Shown here one piece after another: positions 32,007 to 41,633 of a stretch of 64,000 nucleotides of DNA (the first letter of the stretch is position 1; each line of letters starts with the position of its first letter). Under the pieces are notes generated by a model. That model made no database searches. It had not been told where the DNA came from and saw only the letters and a program-made list of their open reading frames with translations. The DNA is from Campylobacter sp. MIT 99-7217 (lineage in GTDB: Bacteria > Campylobacterota > Campylobacteria > Campylobacterales > Campylobacteraceae), in NCBI RefSeq assembly GCF_006864365.1, contig NZ_QHLJ01000005.1, positions 1 to 64,000 of the forward strand. The letters are read 5' to 3'. A program made the translations under genes and the position numbers.

Positions 32007-32963
32007 TTAGGCATTATAAGTTAGATCATAAAATAAACTATCTTCTTCAAAGCTGTATTTACTTTTGTTTAAAAGTCTTATTTTTTGTGTATCAATGTCT
32101 TTTATATTGCTAGGAATACTAAAATACTCTTTCAAATCTTGCCAATCACATTCTCTTAAGCTAATAACTTCTTTTAAATGAAAACTTACCCAAGAATTGC
32201 CTATTTTAGAAATAAAATTCTCATTTTCAAGCTTTGTTCTAGCAATGTCACAATAAATTTTATCTTTTTCAAAACCTATGAAATTCCTACCAAGCCTTTT
32301 TGCTGCTAGTGCTGTAGTGCCCGTTCCCATAAAGGGATCTAAAATAAGATCTCCTTCCTCGCTACTCATTAAAATAATTCTTTCTAGCAAATGAATAGGC
32401 AACTGACAAGGGTGCTCATCTCTATTTTTAGCATGTCTAATCCTATGAATATCACTCCAAACATCAGAGCACAAAGGACCAAAGGGGTGTAAAATATTCT
32501 TTTTTCCTCCATAGTCTTTAAACAACACGCCTTTTCTATCTCTTTTGTGTGGATAGCGTATCTCTTTAAACCTAGTCTTTGCCTCGCCTTTTGAATAAAA
32601 TAAGATTCCATAATGTGCTGGCTGTAAAGTCTTTCCCATAGGAGCAGTCATCGCCTCCCAGCTTATCCAATGCCTAAAAATCATATTTTTATTCAAAAAA
32701 GCACTATAATAAGTAAGCCATTTAGGAATATTATGCAAAAATATAAAACCATCATTTTTAAGCACACGCACACACTCATTTATCCACTCTTCGCACCAGC
32801 TTAGATATTCGTTCTCCAAAAGCTTGTCTTTATGAGAATTGTATTTCTTCTTAAGATTAAAGGGTGGATCAGCAAACACAATATCAATACTATCACTAGG
32901 AATATTTTTAAAAAGCTCTAAGCAATCTCCTTGCAAGATTTCATTTATAGGTAGATTTTGCAT
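32007..32963 (-). CDS. Type II DNA methyltransferase (amino-methylating, beta class)
   Basis: The product has 318 residues. Motif IV DPPFNLKKKY (VFADPPFN) lies near residue 32, before the SAM-binding FxGxG motif LDPFMGTGTTALAAKRLGRN near residue 210; this order is the beta class of N6-adenine/N4-cytosine methylases. A target-recognition part lies between and after. It protects DNA from the nuclease encoded immediately upstream (2 bases apart). The recognition sequence cannot be deduced. Confidence 0.85.
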   Translation of the reverse strand: MQNLPINEILQGDCLELFKNIPSDSIDIVFADPPFNLKKKYNSHKDKLLENEYLSWCEEWINECVRVLKNDGFIFLHNIPKWLTYYSAFLNKNMIFRHWISWEAMTAPMGKTLQPAHYGILFYSKGEAKTRFKEIRYPHKRDRKGVLFKDYGGKKNILHPFGPLCSDVWSDIHRIRHAKNRDEHPCQLPIHLLERIILMSSEEGDLILDPFMGTGTTALAAKRLGRNFIGFEKDKIYCDIARTKLENENFISKIGNSWVSFHLKEVISLRECDWQDLKEYFSIPSNIKDIDTQKIRLLNKSKYSFEEDSLFYDLTYNA

Positions 32964-32965
32964 AT

Positions 32966-33946
32966 TTACGCCTTAAATATATCTTTTAATATAGAGCTAA
33001 ATCTTAGTAATTCATCAGCTCTAAAAGTAAAAACTTCATCATAAGCTTCTACCATTCTTTTTAAGTCTTGTTTTCTTACATACCAGCCTATCCCATCGAC
33101 AAAACCATAGAATCTAGCATTTGGATAATGCTTTTTTATAAGCTTTGCTACTGCAAACTCTGTTTTTGCCTTATCGCCTTGCCCACTACTTGTGGTGCTA
33201 AGAAAAGAAGATTCTATAATAATTTGTGGATTTTGCTTGTTTGGAATGATAAAATCCATAGTGCGTTTGTTAAGGCTGTCTTTTAAAAATGGCAAATCAC
33301 CGCTATCAAAATCTATATTTAAAGAGCTTAAAATATTTTTTATACAAGATTCAGGATTATTATCCATAGCACCGCTATAAGAGCCTTTTTGTCTGTAACG
33401 AATAAGAGAATCTATCATGGCATTTTGATTAAAATTAATTTTTGTAATATTTAATTTACTTAGTTCAAATAGTGGCAGTGTTCTAGCTAAAAAGGCATTA
33501 GATGAGCCTTTAAAAAATAAATTTATTAAGCCCTTTGCAAAAAATTCATTATTTTTAATAAGATTTTTTATTTTCTTATCGCCCCATTCTTTTATATCAT
33601 TACTATCGCTATTATCATTCCATTTTTGCATATAAAGCATGTTTGATAACTCTTTATCTTTTACAATCCTAGCAATAGTAATAATGCGTTTTAAATTTTC
33701 ATTAGCAATGCCATTTAAGACTAGCAAGGCTTCTAAGCCAAATTCATTATTTTGTATAAAATCTACAAAGTTTTCTTCTTTAGAGCCTTGATTTTGTATT
33801 TCATTTTGTAAATTTAAAAGCAGAGTTTTTATAAGATTTATGGTATTTGCCTCGTATTCTTCCTCAAATTTGCTATTGCTAAAATAAAAAGAATTTTTTT
33901 GTATTACTGTGTTGTATTTATTCATCTTTGTAATTTTCAATTCCAA
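32966..33946 (-). CDS. Type II restriction endonuclease (putative)
   Basis: The product has 326 residues. A PD-(D/E)xK-like core is suggested by TMDFIIPNKQNPQIIIESSF followed by SSGQGDKAKTE, where the usual ExK is E-S-S, as in some DpnII/MboI-related enzymes. The C-terminal part NARFYGFVDGIGWYVRKQDL resembles the G-x-GW-x segment of those enzymes. Tight pairing with the methylase supports the call more than the motif does. AT content is high, and the pair sits in a likely acquired block. Confidence 0.65.
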   Translation of the reverse strand: MELKITKMNKYNTVIQKNSFYFSNSKFEEEYEANTINLIKTLLLNLQNEIQNQGSKEENFVDFIQNNEFGLEALLVLNGIANENLKRIITIARIVKDKELSNMLYMQKWNDNSDSNDIKEWGDKKIKNLIKNNEFFAKGLINLFFKGSSNAFLARTLPLFELSKLNITKINFNQNAMIDSLIRYRQKGSYSGAMDNNPESCIKNILSSLNIDFDSGDLPFLKDSLNKRTMDFIIPNKQNPQIIIESSFLSTTSSGQGDKAKTEFAVAKLIKKHYPNARFYGFVDGIGWYVRKQDLKRMVEAYDEVFTFRADELLRFSSILKDIFKA

Positions 33947-34009
33947 TTTTTAAATTTACATTATAACCAAAAAATTTAAAATAAGCATAAAGCTATTTAT
34001 GCACCTAAA

Positions 34010-35266
34010 CTAGCTAATTTTTATTAAAAACTCTTTTACAGCCTTAGCTAAAGAATTTGAAAGTGGTGGTGGCACAGCATTTCCAACTTGCTCACATCTT
34101 TTAGTATGAGAGCCAAAGAATTTATAATCTAGTGGAAAGCCTGTGATTGTAGCTGCTTCTCGTATAGTTATGCTTCTATGTTCGCTTGGGTGCAGAGGGA
34201 ATGCACTATGACCAGGAACTAAGGTAGGAGCTAAGTCATTAAAATTTAATCTCATATTACCTCCCCTTGAATAGAATTTTGAAATTTGTAAATGCTTAGG
34301 TAGTAAATCTAGGCTATTTGAGATATTACACCCTGGCTTTATGTATTTAAAACGCTCAATAGTCTTTACATTGTGTTTCATAGGCAAATTATCTATATCA
34401 GTAGAGTCTAAATAATCAATCTTGCTTAAACATTCCTTTAAAACAATGGGCTTTTTAAATTTAATATTTGCTAATTCATCTTTACTAAAATCAAGCTTAG
34501 TGCCTATGCTCTCATCATAATAAATAGGGATAGGAAATTTAAATTTAGCTTTTATATCCTTACGAACGGCTACTATGATTAGTCTCTCACGCTTCGTGCT
34601 AGAGCCATACCAAGCCGCATTTAAAATCTTATAGCTTACTTGATAGCCTATTTTGTTGTAAATTTTAATAATATCATCGATTACATTAATTAAATGTGGT
34701 TCTATATTTTTTAATAAATCCTGCTTTTGCTTTCTTAAATTTTGCCCTTGTTTTATTATATCTTGCGTGATTTTATCTTGTTTTCTGTATGCTGATTTTG
34801 CTCCTCTATAAAGTTCTATTTCTTTATAAAGCCTTGCTACTTCTTGCCATATTTTATTTGGTGCTTTTGGGTTAAGAATTTTAGCTCCCAGCATACCCTT
34901 TACATTTTCAATAATGCTTATTTTAGGTTGTAATTCCTTTATAATATTAAGATAATATCTATAAAATTGATTTCTCTCATCTGCTGGGCTTCGCTCTCCT
35001 GCTAAAGAAAAGCCTTTGCAAACTATGCCTCCAAAGACTACATCTACATTAGAATCAATCTTATCTTTTAGCTCTTTGGGATTGATTTGTGTTATATCTG
35101 TGCTGTCTATTATGCTATCCTTTAAATCTTTTTGATTATTAAATTTCAAAGTTTCAAGTGCATTAGGATCAAAATCATTTACATAAAGACTTTTAAAGCC
35201 ATTTTGCATAAAACCTAAATGGCTACCACCAGCTCCTACAAAAAATTCTACTACATTAAATTTCAT
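34010..35266 (-). CDS. C5-cytosine DNA methyltransferase with unusual motif IV
   Basis: The product has 418 residues. Motif I is VVEFFVGAGGSHLGFMQNGF. Motif IV is GGIVCKGFSLAGERSP, where the nearly invariant Pro-Cys-Gln is Val-Cys-Lys, but the catalytic Cys stays. Motif VI is IIENVKGML, motif VIII SSTKRERLIIVAVRK, motif IX RSITIREAATITGFPLD and motif X EQVGNAVPPPLSNSL. It should methylate cytosine at C5 and partner the phase-variable nuclease upstream, whose stop overlaps its start by 11 bases. Length is normal. Confidence 0.85.
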   Translation of the reverse strand: MKFNVVEFFVGAGGSHLGFMQNGFKSLYVNDFDPNALETLKFNNQKDLKDSIIDSTDITQINPKELKDKIDSNVDVVFGGIVCKGFSLAGERSPADERNQFYRYYLNIIKELQPKISIIENVKGMLGAKILNPKAPNKIWQEVARLYKEIELYRGAKSAYRKQDKITQDIIKQGQNLRKQKQDLLKNIEPHLINVIDDIIKIYNKIGYQVSYKILNAAWYGSSTKRERLIIVAVRKDIKAKFKFPIPIYYDESIGTKLDFSKDELANIKFKKPIVLKECLSKIDYLDSTDIDNLPMKHNVKTIERFKYIKPGCNISNSLDLLPKHLQISKFYSRGGNMRLNFNDLAPTLVPGHSAFPLHPSEHRSITIREAATITGFPLDYKFFGSHTKRCEQVGNAVPPPLSNSLAKAVKEFLIKIS

Positions 35267-36390
35267 TTATAATCCTTTTAAAATTTTCCTCATAATATTT
35301 TTGTTGAGAGTATTTTTTAATATGTTCTATGAAGGCTTTTTCATTTGAAATTAAGGGGTCAAACAAAAGTTCTCTTTCTTTACTTTTTGGCTTAAAATTA
35401 ATTACACCATAATCATCTCTTAAGATATTTAAATAACTTGAAATATAGCGAGTGTTCTTTGTGCTATCAGTATTTTGTATTTCAACTAGATAGGATATTT
35501 CTTTATATTGTTTATATATGAGTTCAAAAAGCTCTAAATTGCTAATATTTATTTTATTTTTTAAGCTTAAGTTATGCTCTTTAAGTGTATTTATAATGAT
35601 TTTAAAAAAAGGCTCTAAATATTTAAAAATTATACAAGCAAATTCAGGATAAGTTTTGTTTGCGAGATTTATACCAGCTTGATTTGGTTCATTTGTCTTT
35701 TTATTTATAAGTCCTAATGTGGATAGGGTAATAAATATATTTCTCCAGCCATTAGAATTTGGAGTATTTAATCTTTGTGAAAAATCATTTTCTAATAATT
35801 TTCTATGTATAGTTTTGGATTTTATTTTATAGATAGCAAGTATTTTTAAAAGATAATAAAGTTCAAAAATTCTTGTATCGTGTATATAATATTGACATTT
35901 TAATTTTCTATTGTTATACCCCCCCCCCCATTTTAATTAATTCCTCATTGCTGATTAATCTTACTGCTAAAGAATTAGAATTTACCTCTAAAATTTTCTT
36001 ACTTTCTGGATATTTAAAAAATCCTACATTAAAATCATTATTTCTTAGCACAGAATCAGGGAAAATATACACAGAGCTAAAATCTTTAAAATCCACAAAT
36101 TCATATTGTTTGCTAGAAAGCTTTTTTTCTGCAAAATATTCATATTGAAAAATTTGCCCTATACCTCGCACAAAATCAGTGATATTAATTTTTCCGCCTT
36201 TACACTCAGCAATAGCTTTGATTTTACCATCTTCAAAAATGCTAAAATCAGCCACAATGCCATTTATATATTTATCCTCTCTTATAAATTTACTTTTATC
36301 ATAATCTATATCAAGAGTGGAGCAAATATCCTTTTGCAAAGAGCTATTATTTTGTATCTCATCTTGGAATTCTTTTTCGCTCTCAAACAT
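35256..36390 (-). CDS. Phase-variable restriction endonuclease, out of frame as read
   Basis: From ATG 36390 the frame codes 158 residues and ends in the poly-G tract (LIKMGGGV-stop at 35914). Removing one G (10 instead of 11) continues through TAT AAC AAT AGA into an open frame of about 220 more codons to TAA 35256. The total is 377 residues, and I read no stop in between. The N-terminal half has a PD-(D/E)xK site: VADFSIFEDGKIKAIAECKG, then GKINITDFVRGIGQIFQYEY. The C-terminal half is helical (SNGWRNIFITLSTLGLINKK) and may read DNA. The end overlaps the C5 methylase gene. Adding one G instead stops at once. Confidence 0.75.
35919..35929. repeat. Poly-C/G tract of 11, contingency locus
   Basis: Eleven consecutive C on the plus strand (G on the coding strand) lie inside the restriction gene in a very AT-rich setting. 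Long G tracts in Campylobacter change length by slippage and switch genes on and off. Confidence 0.85.
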
Positions 36391-36413
36391 TTCTATCCTT
36401 TTTTAGCCTAAAT

Positions 36414-39275
36414 TTACTTCTTAGCCCTTGAGCCTTTAGAATTTTTATTTAAATTTAACTCCTCATTTAAAAATTGCCCTGTGTAAGAGCCTGTTTTTTC
36501 ATACTCCTTGGCTAATTTTTCAACGCTTCCAAAAGCTATTATTTTTCCGCCCTTATCTCCTCCTTCAGGTCCCATATCGATGATAAAATCAGCATTTTTA
36601 ATCACATCTAAATTATGCTCTATCACAAGCACAGAGTTTTTAAGCTCCACTAAATGCTGTAAAACAAGTATGAGCTTATTTACATCTTCAAAATGAAGCC
36701 CTGTTGTTGGCTCATCAAGTATGTAAAGAGTCTTTCCTGTATCGTTTCGGCTAAGTTCTTTTGCTAGCTTTATGCGCTGGGCCTCACCTCCGCTTAAGGT
36801 CGTGGCATTTTGCCCTAAATTTAAATAATCAAGCCCCACCTTTACCAAGGTATCAAGTTTTTGTTTAATGCGAGGCACAGAGGCAAAAAACTCACTTGCT
36901 TCTATAATGCTCATAGCTAAAACATCGGCTATACTTTTGCCCTTGTATTTGATCTCAAGTGTGGCATCATTGTAGCGTTTGCCCTTGCAAGTATCACAAA
37001 CCACCATTACATCAGGCAAAAAGTGCATTTCTATTTTTATTTCTCCGTCCCCGCTACATTTTTCACAACGCCCACCCTTGACATTAAAAGAAAAACGCCC
37101 AGCCTTATAGCCTCTCATCTTAGCTTCTTTAGTCGCAGCAAAAAGATTTCTTATCTCATCCATTGCCCCTGTGTAGGTGGCTGGATTTGATCTTGGCGTG
37201 CGACCTATGGGGCTTTGGTCTAAATAAATCACCTTATCAAGCTTTTCAAGTCCTTCAATTTGTACTCCACTTAGCTTTTGCACCTTTTTAGCTCTATTAA
37301 GCTCTTCTTTAGCAAAGGGAAGCAGGGTTTGAAGTATAAGAGAGCTTTTGCCAGAGCCTGAAACTCCTGTGATAGCGACTAAATTACGCAGAGGAAATTT
37401 AGCATTTAAGCCCTTGATATTGTTAATGCTTACATTTTTAAGCTCAAGCCATTCTTCTTGCTTTCTGTTTTGCTGGTGTGAAATTTGCTTTTGCCCTCTC
37501 ATATATAAGGCGGTTTCGCTCTTGCTTTTAAGCAAATTTTCAAAGCTTCCAGCAAAGACAACCTCCCCTCCAAATTTACCAGCTTTAGGACCTATATCAA
37601 CGATAAAATCAGCCTCCTCAATGGTCTTTTTATCATGTTCTACGACTATTAAAGTATTGCCCTTAGCTTGTAAATTTCTGAGGGTTTTGATAAGCTTTTG
37701 GGTATCTCTTTCGTGAAGGCCTATGCTTGGCTCATCTAAAACATACATCACCCCACTTAGCCCACTTCCAATTTGAGAGGCTATGCGTATCCTTTGAGCC
37801 TCGCCTCCGCTAATAGTCCTTGCATCGCGTCCTAAGGATAAATAGCCAAGCCCCACATCAAAAAGAAAAAAAAGCCTCTCATTAATCTCTTTTAAAATAG
37901 GGCTTGCGATTTGTTTTTGCGAGGCATTAAGATAAGAAAAATTGCCTTGCTTGCTAAAAAAGCTGGTGCAATGCTCTATACTCATATCCAAAAGCTCTCC
38001 TAGCCCCTTATTTGCTACTTTTACAGCCAAACTTTCAGGCTTTAAACGGTGACCCTTGCAGTCTTTGCAAATTTTCTCGCTCATATAATTTTCAAGATCC
38101 TTTTCATCCTTTAGCATATCATAAGCAAGCTTTACCACGCCCTCAAAGCTTTTTTTAATGCGGTGTCTTTTCCAAAAAAAATCAATCTCCTTAGCATTTC
38201 CATAAAGCACTAGCCTTTGCTCTTCCTCGCTTAAATCAGCCCAAGCCTTTTTTATATCAACGCTATTTTGCTCACAAAAGGCGAGTAAAAATTTATAATA
38301 ATAGCTTTTATTAAAGCCATACATGGTCTTTATGCAGCCCTTTTCTATGCTTAAATTCTCATCAATTAGCTTTTTCATATCAAGGCTATAACGAATGCCA
38401 AGCCCATCACAGCTTACACAAGCTCCCTTTGGGGAGTTAAAAGAAAAGCTAAGAGGCTCAAGGGCAGCAAAGGAAAGCTTGCAATCAAAACAAGCATTAT
38501 GCTCGCTGTAATGATAATGCTTTGAAATTCCAAGCTCCTCAGCATTTAGCACCTCTATTTCAAGCTCGCCAAAGCTTTCCTCAAGCCCCTTTTCTATATC
38601 ACTTGTAAGCCGTGCTAGCAAATCCTCTTTTATCTCAAGGCGATCAATAACTAATTTAATGCTATGCTTTTTGGTTTTTGATAATTCAATATCCTCATCA
38701 AGCCTTACTAAGACCCCATCAACTTGAGCCCTTACATAGCCTTTAGCCCTTAAGCTTTCAAAAAGCTCATTAAAGCTTCCCTTTTTTTCGCGAATCAAGG
38801 GCGAATAAATAATGATCTTTGCTGTAAAAGGAAGCTTTAAAATTTCATTAGTGATATCGCTTGCACTCATACTTGAGATCTTTTTACCGCAGTTGTGGCA
38901 GTGCTGAAGTCCTATTCTTGCATACAAAAGCCTTAGATAATCATAAATTTCAGTAATGGTTCCAACTGTGGAGCGAGGATTTTTAGAAGTTGTCTTTTGA
39001 TCTATGGCTATGGCTGGGGTTAGCCCTTCTATCTTATCTACATCAGGTTTTGCTACCCTGTCTAAAAACTGCCTTGCATAAGCACTTAGGCTTTCTATGT
39101 AGCGGCGCTGCCCTTCTGCATAAAGGGTGTTAAAGGCTAGGGTTGATTTACCGCTGCCACTTAGCCCTGTAAAGACTATGAGCTTATTTTTTGGGATCTC
39201 AAGGCTTATGTTTTTAAGATTATTTTCCCTTGCCCCTGTGATTTTAATGCTTTCATTGATTTTTTTTTCTGACAT
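36414..39275 (-). CDS. uvrA: Excinuclease ABC subunit A
   Basis: The product has 953 residues. It has two ABC ATPase halves, with Walker A FTGLSGSGKST and ITGVSGSGKSS and signatures TISGGEAQRIRIAS and TLSGGEAQRIKLAK. Zinc-binding sites include HCHNCGKK, CVSCDGLG and GRCEKCSGDGEI...CDTCKGKRY. Walker B motifs are VLDEPSIGLH and ILDEPTTGLH. UvrA2 scans for helix-distorting damage and loads UvrB in nucleotide excision repair. Length is normal. Restriction genes follow 23 bases downstream, so they may be read from its transcript. Confidence 0.97.
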   Translation of the reverse strand: MSEKKINESIKITGARENNLKNISLEIPKNKLIVFTGLSGSGKSTLAFNTLYAEGQRRYIESLSAYARQFLDRVAKPDVDKIEGLTPAIAIDQKTTSKNPRSTVGTITEIYDYLRLLYARIGLQHCHNCGKKISSMSASDITNEILKLPFTAKIIIYSPLIREKKGSFNELFESLRAKGYVRAQVDGVLVRLDEDIELSKTKKHSIKLVIDRLEIKEDLLARLTSDIEKGLEESFGELEIEVLNAEELGISKHYHYSEHNACFDCKLSFAALEPLSFSFNSPKGACVSCDGLGIRYSLDMKKLIDENLSIEKGCIKTMYGFNKSYYYKFLLAFCEQNSVDIKKAWADLSEEEQRLVLYGNAKEIDFFWKRHRIKKSFEGVVKLAYDMLKDEKDLENYMSEKICKDCKGHRLKPESLAVKVANKGLGELLDMSIEHCTSFFSKQGNFSYLNASQKQIASPILKEINERLFFLFDVGLGYLSLGRDARTISGGEAQRIRIASQIGSGLSGVMYVLDEPSIGLHERDTQKLIKTLRNLQAKGNTLIVVEHDKKTIEEADFIVDIGPKAGKFGGEVVFAGSFENLLKSKSETALYMRGQKQISHQQNRKQEEWLELKNVSINNIKGLNAKFPLRNLVAITGVSGSGKSSLILQTLLPFAKEELNRAKKVQKLSGVQIEGLEKLDKVIYLDQSPIGRTPRSNPATYTGAMDEIRNLFAATKEAKMRGYKAGRFSFNVKGGRCEKCSGDGEIKIEMHFLPDVMVVCDTCKGKRYNDATLEIKYKGKSIADVLAMSIIEASEFFASVPRIKQKLDTLVKVGLDYLNLGQNATTLSGGEAQRIKLAKELSRNDTGKTLYILDEPTTGLHFEDVNKLILVLQHLVELKNSVLVIEHNLDVIKNADFIIDMGPEGGDKGGKIIAFGSVEKLAKEYEKTGSYTGQFLNEELNLNKNSKGSRAKK

Positions 39276-39392
39276 ATTTTTTCCTAAAATTTTTAAATTT
39301 GTAATTTTAGCATAATTGAGCTAAAAATTAAAGCTAATTTGCTATTTGTAAATTTGTGCTAGAATGTGGTATTTTCATCTTTAAGGAAAAAA

Positions 39393-40472
39393 ATGGCAGC
39401 TGATGATCAAGAAAAAACTGAAGAAGCTACGAGTAAAAAGCTAGAAGATGCCAGAAAAGATGGTAATATCCCCAAATCCCAAGACGCAGCAGCTGTTGTA
39501 ACCCTTGTAGTTGCCGTTGTTGCAGTTATGTTTTTGTTTGGTTTTTTAGGCGATAGAATGATGAATTTATATCGCTATTATCAAGGTTTAATTGGTATTG
39601 AATTTAGTGTCGGTATGCTTCAAAATGTCATGATTAAAACAGTTATGGAAGCGATCATTATGCTTTTACCCATAGTTTTAAGTATTATGGTGGCAGGAGT
39701 TTTAGGAAATGTAATGCAATTTGGCTTTCTTTTTACAACCAAACCCATAACTCCAAATCTTAATAAAATTAATCCTCTAAAAGGCTTAAAAAATCTTTTT
39801 TCTTTAAAAAAACTTATTGATGCGATTAAAATTATTTTAAAAGTTGGTATAGTTTTTACTATAGCCTTTGTATTTTTGCTTCAATTCATGACAGAGCTTC
39901 CAAAAGTAGAGCTTTATGATATAGTTTCGCAGTTAGTGTGGCTGAAAGAAAAAGCGATTATCCTAGCAGCTGTTGTGATACTTGCTTTTATAGTGGTGGG
40001 GATTTTGGATATTTTTTTGGTTCGTTTTCAGTACTTTAAAAGCTTAAGAATGAGCAAGCAAGAAATCAAAGATGAGTATAAACAAATGGAAGGAGACCCT
40101 CAAGTAAAAGGGCGTATTCGTCGTTTGCAAATGGAGGCTGCAAGGCGTAGAATGGTGCAAGATGTTGCAAGTGCTGATGTGGTGATCACAAACCCAACTC
40201 ATTATGCTATAGCCTTGCGTTATGATAGCTCTAAAGAAGCTGCACCAAAGGTTTTGGCAAAGGGGGTGGATTTTTTGGCTCTAAGGATAAAAGAAATCGC
40301 TTATGAAAATGAGGTCTTAGTTTATGAAAACCCTCAGCTTGCAAGAGAGCTTTATAAGCTTTGTGAAGTTGGAGATATGATACCTAGAGAGCTTTTTAAA
40401 GCCGTTGCAGAAGTCTTGCGTTTTGTTTATCAGTCAAATAAGAAAAAATTTGGCGATCGCTTACAAGCTTAA
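39393..40472 (+). CDS. flhB: Flagellar type III export protein FlhB
   Basis: The product has 359 residues from ATG 39393 (AAGGAAAAAA upstream); an earlier in-frame start adds nine unlikely residues. It opens with DDQEKTEEATSKKLEDARKD, the family signature, followed by four membrane spans (residues about 32-210). The cytoplasmic domain has the self-cleavage site VVITNPTHYAIALRY. FlhB is part of the flagellar export gate and switches specificity from hook to filament proteins. In Campylobacter it is also needed for flagellar gene expression. Confidence 0.96.
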   Translation: MAADDQEKTEEATSKKLEDARKDGNIPKSQDAAAVVTLVVAVVAVMFLFGFLGDRMMNLYRYYQGLIGIEFSVGMLQNVMIKTVMEAIIMLLPIVLSIMVAGVLGNVMQFGFLFTTKPITPNLNKINPLKGLKNLFSLKKLIDAIKIILKVGIVFTIAFVFLLQFMTELPKVELYDIVSQLVWLKEKAIILAAVVILAFIVVGILDIFLVRFQYFKSLRMSKQEIKDEYKQMEGDPQVKGRIRRLQMEAARRRMVQDVASADVVITNPTHYAIALRYDSSKEAAPKVLAKGVDFLALRIKEIAYENEVLVYENPQLARELYKLCEVGDMIPRELFKAVAEVLRFVYQSNKKKFGDRLQA

Positions 40473-40483
40473 TAAAAATAATG

Positions 40484-40508
40484 GCAAAAGAAGATAAGCT
40501 TCTTTTGC
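40484..40508 (-). terminator. Terminator after ftsZ
   Basis: GCAAAAGAAG-ATAAG-CTTCTTTTGC is a perfect 10-bp stem between convergent flhB and ftsZ. The U-rich stretch after the stem is on the minus strand (ATTATTTTTATT), so it mainly ends ftsZ transcription; it may stop flhB reading weakly. Confidence 0.75.
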
Positions 40509-40514
40509 ACATGA

Positions 40515-41624
40515 TCAGTCCATTTGGTTTCTCATCCAAGTAGGGATTTCAAGTTCGTGTAGAAATTCTTCACTATTAAATGTTCCTGTTTTTACATTTA
40601 AATTGATATAAGGATTCTTTTTTGGTTCTTGTTCTTTTATTTTGGCATTATCCTGACTTGCTTTATCTTCAAAACCGGTAGCAATAATAGTCAGTTCAAC
40701 CTTGTCGCCTAAACTATCATCAAGAGTAGTACCCATAATAATTTTAGCATCTTCATCGACAAGATCGTGTATTTCTCCGGCAGCTTGTGAAAACTCAATG
40801 AAAGAGTATTGAGAGCTTGTTTTAAAATGACATATGACACCCTTAGCACTCTTGATATCCATACCATCAAGTAGAGGCGATTCTATAGCATTTGCTAAAG
40901 CTTCTTCCATAGCTTTTTCTCCTTGTCCAGAACCTATACCCATAAGAGCTAAGCCTCTATAACTCATAATAGTTCTTACATCAGCAAAATCAACATTTAT
41001 TTTACCATTGTCTAAAAGTATGGAGATCATTCCACGCACAGCACGAGCCAAAACATTATCAACGACTTCAAAGGCTTCTCCAAAACCAAGTTTTCTGTCT
41101 ATGATACTAGAAAGTTTTTGATTTTGTATAACAAGTATAGAATCAGTTTCTTTTTTTAGCTCCAAAAGACCAGCCTCAGCAAGTTTTTTTCTTTGTTTAC
41201 CTTCAAAAGCAAAAGGCATGGTAACAGCAGAAACAGTTAAAGCACCCACCTCTTTAGCAGCTTGAGCAATAATAGGAGCAGCACCAGTTCCTGTGCCACC
41301 TCCTAAACCAGCAGCAATAAAAACGATATCACTTTGTGCTAAGGCTGCTTTGATTTCTTCGTAACTTTCTCTTGCACTCTCAGCACCAATCTCAGGCACC
41401 ATTCCAGCACCCAAGCCTTTAGTCTTTTTTTCTCCAAGTTGAATTTTTGTTTTTGCTTTAGAGCTAGCTAGTGCCTGGGCATCTGTATTTGCAACAATAA
41501 GATCAAAATCACTAAGCCCCATTGTGTCTATCATATGATTGACCATATTTCCGCCACCGCCACCGCAGCCTATAACCTTAATCTTTGCACCTTGTTTTAT
41601 CGCTTCTTCAACTGTATAATCCAT
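40515..41624 (-). CDS. ftsZ: Cell division GTPase FtsZ
   Basis: The product has 369 residues. The tubulin signature is FIAAGLGGGTGTGAAPIIAQ. Other landmarks are IKVIGCGGGGGNMVNHMI at the start, TVSAVTMPFAFEGKQRKKLA, and NVDFADVRTIMSYRGLALMG (synergy loop). The variable linker is followed by the C-terminal peptide LEIPTWMRNQMD, which binds FtsA. It polymerises into the division ring. It lies 9 bases after ftsA. Confidence 0.97.
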   Translation of the reverse strand: MDYTVEEAIKQGAKIKVIGCGGGGGNMVNHMIDTMGLSDFDLIVANTDAQALASSKAKTKIQLGEKKTKGLGAGMVPEIGAESARESYEEIKAALAQSDIVFIAAGLGGGTGTGAAPIIAQAAKEVGALTVSAVTMPFAFEGKQRKKLAEAGLLELKKETDSILVIQNQKLSSIIDRKLGFGEAFEVVDNVLARAVRGMISILLDNGKINVDFADVRTIMSYRGLALMGIGSGQGEKAMEEALANAIESPLLDGMDIKSAKGVICHFKTSSQYSFIEFSQAAGEIHDLVDEDAKIIMGTTLDDSLGDKVELTIIATGFEDKASQDNAKIKEQEPKKNPYINLNVKTGTFNSEEFLHELEIPTWMRNQMD

Positions 41625-41633
41625 GATCTCTCC

